DNA of 64,000 nt. Origin: Taibaiella chishuiensis. GTDB taxonomy: Bacteria; Bacteroidota; Bacteroidia; Chitinophagales; Chitinophagaceae. The notes under the pieces are model-generated. The model worked only from the letters and a program-made list of their open reading frames with translations, ran no database searches and was not told the DNA's origin. Position numbers and translations under genes: made by a program. This document shows positions 58,671-64,000 of the stretch, piece after piece. Where the stretch lies: the NCBI RefSeq assembly GCF_003014535.1, contig NZ_PYGD01000001.1:620001-684000 (forward strand). The letters are read 5' to 3'. Numbering within the stretch: the stretch's first letter is position 1; the number at the start of each line of letters is the position of its first letter.

Positions 58671-59135
58671 TTATTTCCACAGATCCAGGATCTGCGTGGT
58701 ATGATCCTTGCTGACTACTTTTTCGATAATGTGCTCAATAATACCCTTTTCGTTTATGAGGAACGTGGTACGGTGCGTACCCATAAATTCCCTGCCCATA
58801 AACTTTTTAAGTCCCCATACGCCATAGGCCTCTACAATTTTGCGGTCCGGGTCGGCTACCAGCGGGAAAGGCAATCCGTGCTTCTGTTCAAATTTCTTAT
58901 GGCTCTTCTCAGTATCGATGCTTATGCCCAATACGACCATCCCGTTCTTTTTCAGCAGGGCATAGTTGTCTCTTATATTGCAGGCCTCGTTGGTACAGGT
59001 GGGTGTATTGTCTTTCGGGTAAAAGAAAAGAACCACCTTTTTGCCTTTATAATCGCTCAGTGATATCTTGTCGCCGTTCTGGTCGGTTGCGGTAAATGCC
59101 GGCGCTTTGTCGCCGGGCTGTAGCTTTAATTCCAT
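58671..59135 (-). CDS. bcp: Thioredoxin-dependent thiol peroxidase (bacterioferritin comigratory protein)
   Basis: A 1-Cys/atypical 2-Cys peroxiredoxin that reduces hydrogen peroxide and organic peroxides. The 154 residues are normal for BCP. LFFYPKDNTPTCTNEACNIR holds the peroxidatic Cys (in PTCT) and the resolving Cys five residues later; HRTTFLINEKGII has the conserved Arg. The ATG at 59135 gives the typical MELKLQPGDKAPAFTATDQN start; a longer frame begins inside tatD and is not used. It starts eight bases after the tatD stop. Confidence 0.94.
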   Translation of the reverse strand: MELKLQPGDKAPAFTATDQNGDKISLSDYKGKKVVLFFYPKDNTPTCTNEACNIRDNYALLKKNGMVVLGISIDTEKSHKKFEQKHGLPFPLVADPDRKIVEAYGVWGLKKFMGREFMGTHRTTFLINEKGIIEHIIEKVVSKDHTTQILDLWK

Positions 59136-59143
59136 AGGTATAA

Positions 59144-59950
59144 CTATTCCGGGGTGCTTTTTGTTGTTTTGAATAACCGGTCGGCGTTGGCGGTAGTAAT
59201 CCTTGCGATCTCGGCTACCGGGCATTGTTTGAGCTCGGCGATCTTACCGGCGATAAGCGGTATATAACTGCTTTCGTTGCGGCGGCCGCGGTAGGGTACC
59301 GGCGCCAGGTAAGGGGCATCGGTTTCGAGTACAATATGCTCCATGGGTATGGCATCCAGCACTTCGGCCAGGGTACTCTTTTTATAGGTAACCACACCGC
59401 CTATACCCAGCAGGAAACCCAGGTCCACGATTTGCCTGGCTTCGGCCACATCGCCGCTAAAGCAATGGAACACCCCGGTCAGGTCGCCTTTCTGTTTGCT
59501 GCGTACCAGGTCGATGCCGTCCTGTATCGATTCGCGGGTATGGATCACGATGGGCAATGCATACTGCAGGGCCCAGTCGATCTGTATGCCAAAGGCATCT
59601 TTCTGCTCGGCTACAAAGGTTTTATCCCAGTAGTAATCCAGCCCGATCTCGCCTACGGCCGCAAACGGAGCGCGCTGCAGCCAGCCGGCTACGGTATCCA
59701 GCTCTTTTTTATAATCTTCTTTTACATAACAGGGATGCAGTCCCATCATCGGAAAGCAATGCTCCGGCCAGCGTTGTACCATGTCCATCATAGGCGCTAT
59801 GGTACTGTGGTCGCAATTGGGCAGGTACATCCGGTTTACGCCGGCATCTATCGCCCTTTGTATGGCTGCTTCGCGGTCGCTGTCGAACCGCCCGTCATAC
59901 AGGTGGCTATGGGTATCGGTAAAGTTTAAGGGTTGATTCTGATGTGTCAT
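59144..59950 (-). CDS. tatD: TatD-family metal-dependent DNase
   Basis: A 268-residue TIM-barrel hydrolase of the TatD/YcfH family; members have 3'-5' exonuclease activity on DNA and act in quality control. Metal-binding motifs: TDTHSHLYD (about 11-19), VGEIGLDYYWD (about 95), IVIHTRE, GVFHCFSG and VLETDAPYL. The length is standard. Lies within a close minus-strand series: fabG, the small membrane protein, tatD, bcp, with gaps of 34, 15 and 8 bases. Confidence 0.93.
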   Translation of the reverse strand: MTHQNQPLNFTDTHSHLYDGRFDSDREAAIQRAIDAGVNRMYLPNCDHSTIAPMMDMVQRWPEHCFPMMGLHPCYVKEDYKKELDTVAGWLQRAPFAAVGEIGLDYYWDKTFVAEQKDAFGIQIDWALQYALPIVIHTRESIQDGIDLVRSKQKGDLTGVFHCFSGDVAEARQIVDLGFLLGIGGVVTYKKSTLAEVLDAIPMEHIVLETDAPYLAPVPYRGRRNESSYIPLIAGKIAELKQCPVAEIARITTANADRLFKTTKSTPE

Positions 59951-59965
59951 CGGGTATCGGTTTCA

Positions 59966-60265
59966 TTAGGACATATAATCCCGGTCGTTGCCGAGTTTGC
60001 TGATCCAGTCGTCGTTGCCGGAGCGATCGGGCAGGGCTTTGGCCCGCTGGTGCAACACCAGGTAGCTTAATACGGCGCACAGGATACCGGTAATCATCAT
60101 AGTATCCAGGTCCTTGCCCAGCATAAAGGAGACGACCATGCCGGCAATCTCGGCCAGTATCCAGGCTGCCACCACATACAGTTGCCAGGTGTTGGCGTTG
60201 TATCCTTTTGGCTTCACGATTTTCTTCATCCTCCAGCACAGGTAGATAAGCAATATAATGTCCAT
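59966..60265 (-). CDS. Small membrane protein of unknown function
   Basis: A 99-residue protein with probably three membrane helices: MDIILLIYLCWRM, WQLYVVAAWILAEIAGMVVS and MMITGILCAVLSYLVLHQ, then a short polar tail (SGNDDWISKLGNDRDYMS). I do not recognise a family. Its position in the middle of the fabG-tatD-bcp run, with 34- and 15-base gaps, and its sensible composition support it as a real gene. Confidence 0.75.
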   Translation of the reverse strand: MDIILLIYLCWRMKKIVKPKGYNANTWQLYVVAAWILAEIAGMVVSFMLGKDLDTMMITGILCAVLSYLVLHQRAKALPDRSGNDDWISKLGNDRDYMS

Positions 60266-60299
60266 GTAATTCTTTAAAAATTGTCATTTAAAACGGGTA

Positions 60300-61034
60300 C
60301 TAGGTGTACAGTCCGCCATTGATCGAGATCACCTGTCCCGTAATATACCCGGCCTTGTCGGAGGCCAGGAAGCCGGCGAGCTCTGCCACCTCTTCTGCTT
60401 CACCAAAACGTTTCATCGGGATCAGTGCCGTCAGTTCTTTCTCATTCAGCTCTTCGGTCATATCGGTTTTAACGAAGCCCGGTGCAATAGCATTCACCGT
60501 GATATTGCGTTTGGCCACTTCCTGCGCCAGCGCTTTGGTAGCGCCGATCATACCGGCTTTGGCCGCGGAGTAGTTAAACTGGCCGGGCATACCTTTTAAG
60601 CCGCTCAGCGAAACGATATTGATAATACGGCCCGAGCGGTTCATCAGCATCGGGTTCATTACCTGTTTGGTTACATTATACATACCCTGCAGGCTGGTAT
60701 CCAACACCTGGTCCCACTGTTCATCGCTCATAAAGGCCAGTAAGGCATCCTGGCGTACGCCGGCATTATTAACCAGTACGGCGATCACTTTATCGCTGTT
60801 ATCGGCCTGCCATTTACCCAGGGTTTGCTGTATCTCTTCCCGGTCGGCCACGTTAAAGCCCAGTACAACTGCGGCTTGCCCCTGTGCTTCTACCAGCCTG
60901 GCCGTTTCTTCGGCGGCAGCTTTATTGCCCTTATAATTGATAATTACAGGATAGCCCATCGTGGCCAGCTTGATGCATATGGCCCTGCCTATGCCCCTCG
61001 AGCCTCCTGTTACCAGTGCGTAAGCTTGCTTCAT
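60300..61034 (-). CDS. fabG: 3-oxoacyl-ACP reductase FabG (SDR family)
   Basis: NADPH-dependent reductase of the fatty-acid or a related acyl pathway. The 244 residues carry VTGGSRGIGRAI (the TGxxxGIG cofactor loop), LVNNAG, IINIVSLSG (catalytic Ser) and FNYSAAKAGMIG (Tyr-x3-Lys), and end GYITGQVISINGGLYT. FabG-like SDR enzymes also act in polyketide-like pigment synthesis, so the pathway is not certain from this gene alone. The start at 61034 is fixed by an exact TAATTTTG element at 61056-61063, which overlaps the alternative ATG at 61058. It heads the fabG/small membrane protein/tatD/bcp operon. Confidence 0.92.
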   Translation of the reverse strand: MKQAYALVTGGSRGIGRAICIKLATMGYPVIINYKGNKAAAEETARLVEAQGQAAVVLGFNVADREEIQQTLGKWQADNSDKVIAVLVNNAGVRQDALLAFMSDEQWDQVLDTSLQGMYNVTKQVMNPMLMNRSGRIINIVSLSGLKGMPGQFNYSAAKAGMIGATKALAQEVAKRNITVNAIAPGFVKTDMTEELNEKELTALIPMKRFGEAEEVAELAGFLASDKAGYITGQVISINGGLYT

Positions 61035-61055
61035 TATTGATTTCGATTGTTGCCG

Positions 61056-61063
61056 CAAAATTA
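61056..61063 (-). promoter_or_regulatory. Putative -7 promoter element of the fabG operon
   Basis: The minus strand reads TAATTTTG, an exact match 21 bases before the ATG at 61034. Confidence 0.6.
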
Positions 61064-61099
61064 GTTTTTAACCTGCATACGGTAAACTTTATTTAATCG

Positions 61100-61131
61100 A
61101 AAACCCCTGCAGGTCTGGCTGCAGGGGTTTT
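61100..61131 (-). terminator. Intrinsic terminator of the TPR gene
   Basis: AAAACCCCTGCAG and CTGCAGGGGTTTT form a perfect 13-pair stem with a six-base loop, 25 bases after the TPR-gene stop. Confidence 0.85.
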
Positions 61132-61156
61132 AAGGGTATAAATGAATTTATAGCGA

Positions 61157-62776
61157 TTACTTGCCGCCTTTGCCTTTAGCGGGTGCCGCTTTGGCTTTGG
61201 ATTTTGCATAGTAGTCTTTTACCTGGTTAGCAAACTCGTTACCGGGTTCTTTTTCCAGTACTTTGTTGATCCACTCCATCGCTTCTTTCTCATTATTGGT
61301 ATTGTAATAGTAGTAACCCAGGTACTGGTAAGCATTCATCAGGTCGGCATCTTTATGCTCTTTAGGCGAAGCCAGCCACTCTTTGTAGAAAGGCACGCCG
61401 ATACCTGTTTTAGCGTCCTGGTCGATAGCCGCCGCTGTACGACCCTGCCAGTACGGGGTAATGGCCTCATCCGGGAATTTGGTTTTCATAGCAGCAAAAG
61501 CGCTGGCCGCTTCCTGGTATTTTTTACCATAGTACAGGTACAGGCCCCAGTTAAAGTAATCCAGGTTGGTTGCGGCGGTATCGGCAGCTACGGTTTTACC
61601 AAACCATTCGCCGGCTTTGGCATACTCCTTGGTTTCTCTATAACCTTCGGCGATCTGGCGGAACAGGGTCGCTTTATTGGCTGTAGGATCAACAACGGTT
61701 ACCTGGTTAAAGTAGTAATCGGCGCTGTCGTTGTACATTTTAGCATGTGGCGTATCGATACCGGCCATGGCGCCCATAATCTTACCGTAGTAGATATAGT
61801 CGTCGCCTATGATCTTGCTGGCATCTTTCTGCTTGTTGAAAAACTGCTGCATATTGGTACGTGCTTTTTCGTAGTCTTTAGTCTCGTAAGCACTGTAACC
61901 GATCAGGCGGTACAGGTAAGGTTTATCCACACCTTTACCGATCAGCTCCTGGATTTTTGCCTGGGCTTCGGGGTATTTTTTAGACAGGAACAACAGGTTG
62001 GCATAAGTAATCTGGTCGTCGATAGACTTATCAGACAGGGAAAGGAATTTTTCGCTGTTGGTCAGGGCGTTATCATATTTACCGGCGCGGTAGTATGCGT
62101 TAGCCAGCTCTTTGTAAGGCAGCGGGTTAGAAGGATCCTGGTCTTTGGCGAGGTTATAGTTTTTCAGCGCATCCTCGTATTTGTGCGCAGCATACCACAG
62201 CGAACCGATCTTAGAGTAGGCCAGGGAGTTGTTGGTTCCTTTCTCTACTGCTTTTTCGTAGCTGGACATGGCATTACCACCGTCCCTTGCTTTAAGGTAA
62301 GCGTCGCCCAGGCCGATCAGGGTATTGGCTTCGCCGGGGTTGATCTCAAGCGCTTTCTGGTACCAGGTAATCGCATCCTGGATGTTGCCGCCGTTGCTGT
62401 AGGTAATGGCGTCGGCAGCTACTTTATATTTTTCCCATTCTTTCTTTTTCGCTTTATCTACGATAGCCAGCAATTGTTTTGCGGCTTCGTCTTTTTTACC
62501 TTCTGCAAAAAGGACGCGGGCCATACCGGCCTGGTTGTAGAAGTTTTCCGGATTTTTCGAAAAAATCTGGCGGGCGGCATCTTTGTTCTCCATGCCCAGT
62601 TCGGACAGTCCTAACAGGTAGTTGGCCTGGTCTTCTTTACCGGCTATGGATTCCAATGCTTTTTTTGCACTTTCAAAACGACCATAATTGATCATTTTTT
62701 CACCCTCTTGCACAGACTGCGCACCTACATGAAAAGCCAGGGACGTAGCCACTGCTATTGCAATTAATCGTTTCAT
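61157..62776 (-). CDS. Secreted tetratricopeptide-repeat protein
   Basis: A 539-residue exported scaffold protein. Signal peptide MKRLIAIAVATSLAFHVGAQ, then about ten or more TPR-type helical pairs, for example AITWYQKALEINPGEANTLI, ALKNYNLAKDQDPSNPLPYK and ALTNSEKFLSLSDKSIDDQI, and a basic tail rich in Lys and Ala. TPR arrays bind partner proteins; no enzyme domain is visible. It follows the PstS-like lipoprotein gene after 71 bases on the same strand. In many Bacteroidota the order exbB, exbD, exbD, tonB, PstS-like, TPR recurs (from memory), so this may be the end of a TonB-system cluster. Confidence 0.87.
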   Translation of the reverse strand: MKRLIAIAVATSLAFHVGAQSVQEGEKMINYGRFESAKKALESIAGKEDQANYLLGLSELGMENKDAARQIFSKNPENFYNQAGMARVLFAEGKKDEAAKQLLAIVDKAKKKEWEKYKVAADAITYSNGGNIQDAITWYQKALEINPGEANTLIGLGDAYLKARDGGNAMSSYEKAVEKGTNNSLAYSKIGSLWYAAHKYEDALKNYNLAKDQDPSNPLPYKELANAYYRAGKYDNALTNSEKFLSLSDKSIDDQITYANLLFLSKKYPEAQAKIQELIGKGVDKPYLYRLIGYSAYETKDYEKARTNMQQFFNKQKDASKIIGDDYIYYGKIMGAMAGIDTPHAKMYNDSADYYFNQVTVVDPTANKATLFRQIAEGYRETKEYAKAGEWFGKTVAADTAATNLDYFNWGLYLYYGKKYQEAASAFAAMKTKFPDEAITPYWQGRTAAAIDQDAKTGIGVPFYKEWLASPKEHKDADLMNAYQYLGYYYYNTNNEKEAMEWINKVLEKEPGNEFANQVKDYYAKSKAKAAPAKGKGGK

Positions 62777-62847
62777 TTTTTACTTTAATTTATTGTGGTG
62801 TAGTTTTAATGTATAAAAAATAAAATTTATGGGGTAAAAAATGGGGT

Positions 62848-63777
62848 CTAAGGTTTTATTTCCGCTTCACGGATACGTAACTGCACCCTTAAAGGTACCA
62901 AACGCGCTTTACTGAAAATTAATTGTCCCGGCTCGCTGCACAGGAAATTAATAAAGCCGGTGCCTAATCCCTGCCAGGATTCCCTGCTTACAAAATAGAG
63001 CGACCGTCTCAGCGGGTATTTCTTTAAGGCAATATAGGCCTGGTAAGGTTCGTAGAACTTGCCGGTAGAGTCGTCCATAAGTGAAACCACGCGTATGCCT
63101 TTCCGGAACTTGCCTACGCCGTTGATGTCGCTGTCTTCCGGATCGTAAACGTGGCTTACGCCTACAATACCCAGGCTGTTCTCGTTCTCCGTTACATATT
63201 TGATAACCGATGCATTGTCTTTTACCGCGTAGGATTTAGACGATAATTTCTGGCCGGGGATTAATGAGTCCATCATATATCTTACCGTACCGGATTGCTG
63301 GTTGTCGAAAACGATGGTATACGGCCTCGAAAAAGTACCCTGTAATACCGTGCGCAACTGGCCCAGGGTCATCAGGCTGTCGGGCGAATTGGGATGAACG
63401 ATCACCGCGATCGCATCCATGGCTACAGGCAGCGATTTTATTTTTATGCCATTACTCTTCATGGTTTCCTTTTCCTGCGTACTCAGGTCGCGGGTGGTCA
63501 GGATGAGGCGGGCGCTGTCTTTAAAAAGATCTTCGATACACTGGTTTTCGGGTTTGTATTGCACCCGTATGGTCGCATCGGGAAACGAGGAATCGAAAAC
63601 CTTCAGTTCCTGCTCGATCACCGGCTTGAAACTTTCATCTACGGTGATGCTGATATTGCCCTTCTGCGTGGTCTCTGCGGGTTCTTCTTTTATCGCTTTC
63701 CCGTTGTTGCAGGAAATCATAAAAAAGCCCAGGCCCAAGGCTGCAATTCCGGAAAAAAAGTATGTGCGAAGCGCCAT
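62848..63777 (-). CDS. PstS-like substrate-binding lipoprotein
   Basis: A 309-residue periplasmic-binding-protein-like lipoprotein. MALRTYFFSGIAALGLGFFM ends in the lipobox MISC. The body resembles phosphate-binding PstS proteins: ISITVDESFKPVIEQELKVF, SARLILTTRDLSTQEKETM, IAVIVHPNSPDSLMTLGQL and YTIVFDNQQSGTVRYMMDSL, the last a Ser/Gly segment typical of phosphate binding. No Pst permease genes are adjacent. The start at 63777 is chosen for the lipoprotein signal; the longer frame adds 48 residues with no signal logic. A full-consensus promoter lies about 120 bases upstream. Confidence 0.85.
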   Translation of the reverse strand: MALRTYFFSGIAALGLGFFMISCNNGKAIKEEPAETTQKGNISITVDESFKPVIEQELKVFDSSFPDATIRVQYKPENQCIEDLFKDSARLILTTRDLSTQEKETMKSNGIKIKSLPVAMDAIAVIVHPNSPDSLMTLGQLRTVLQGTFSRPYTIVFDNQQSGTVRYMMDSLIPGQKLSSKSYAVKDNASVIKYVTENENSLGIVGVSHVYDPEDSDINGVGKFRKGIRVVSLMDDSTGKFYEPYQAYIALKKYPLRRSLYFVSRESWQGLGTGFINFLCSEPGQLIFSKARLVPLRVQLRIREAEIKP

Positions 63778-63902
63778 ATTGCAATAATACAAGTAATTTG
63801 AAAAAGGAAAAAACGAATAACTTATTCTGTAACAAGAAATTAACATCGCGACCCTACGGGTTGTGAATGTTATAATAAAGATGCCTGTTTCTTTAAAATC
63901 CA

Positions 63903-63932
63903 CAAATTTACCAAGCTGCAACCGTAAAACAA
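63903..63932 (-). promoter_or_regulatory. Consensus Bacteroidota promoter upstream of the PstS-like gene
   Basis: The minus strand reads TTG (63932-63930), exactly 19 bases, then TAAATTTG (63910-63903). It implies a leader of about 120 bases before the ATG at 63777. Confidence 0.75.
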
Positions 63933-64000
63933 AGCTTTGTTGCCGGAAGCAACGGAAAGATAAAGCGGCCGGGTGTTCAGGACCGCCCCACCTGCCTGTG
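63933..64000. other. Right edge of window, no gene visible
   Basis: The last 68 bases show no coding frame I can support on either strand; a gene may begin or end just outside. Confidence 0.4.

Overview
The window is a stretch of a Bacteroidota chromosome, most likely from the Chitinophagaceae or a close relative (the family is an inference). Three things in the sequence point there. First, it carries type IX secretion (T9SS) features: a 2486-residue SprA translocon protein, a DUF6089 (PorG-like) outer-membrane protein, and three secreted proteins ending in T9SS sorting domains. Second, genes are preceded by the Bacteroidota -7 promoter element TAnnTTTG (often TAnnTTCG), twice with TTG exactly 19 bases upstream. 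Third, there are almost no Shine-Dalgarno sequences. No insertion sequence, prophage, rRNA operon or CRISPR array was seen; most of the window reads as ordinary core genome with a few accessory genes.

Layout. 1-3379 (minus): an M16-like protein without its zinc site, then accA-def-dapA (dapA runs off the left edge). 3484-5777 (plus): comA and a dGTPase. 5859-9164 (minus): a T9SS-exported pappalysin-like metalloprotease, a stand-alone copy of its propeptide, sanA and a polysaccharide deacetylase. 9294-11064 (plus): a DUF6263-like lipoprotein and ftsE. 11042-15526 (minus): two glycosyltransferases and ppiD. 15733-18201 (plus): a small T9SS cargo protein and an orphan peptide-type binding lipoprotein. 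18326-18402: a tRNA with CAT anticodon, followed by about 950 bases of hairpin-rich non-coding DNA. 19402-31690: lipoproteins, an amidohydrolase, an MFS exporter, a flavoprotein, a glycan-type FAD enzyme with a polytopic membrane protein, and a large GH16-like/beta-propeller T9SS protein.

32239-45913 (plus): an OmpA lipoprotein, a TlpA-like thioredoxin protein, the DUF6089 protein, ruvA, sprA and gltX. 45990-57719: a DNA-repair-rich block with mfd (minus), an FMN-binding glutamate synthase homologue, a NADAR-domain gene in tandem with a polX whose polymerase site is lost, and a divergent SNF2 helicase with two SWIM zinc motifs. 57815-63777 (minus): DUF4197, bcp, tatD, a small membrane protein and fabG (the last four a likely operon), then a TPR protein and a PstS-like lipoprotein.

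The most interesting items are the NADAR/PolX/SNF2-SWIM neighbourhood, the stand-alone propeptide-like gene beside its metalloprotease, mutually exclusive hairpins before the DUF6089 gene, the E-to-D change at the expected acid/base position of the GH16-like protein, and several promoters so close to the start codon that the mRNAs may be leaderless. No wholly new system is demonstrated.
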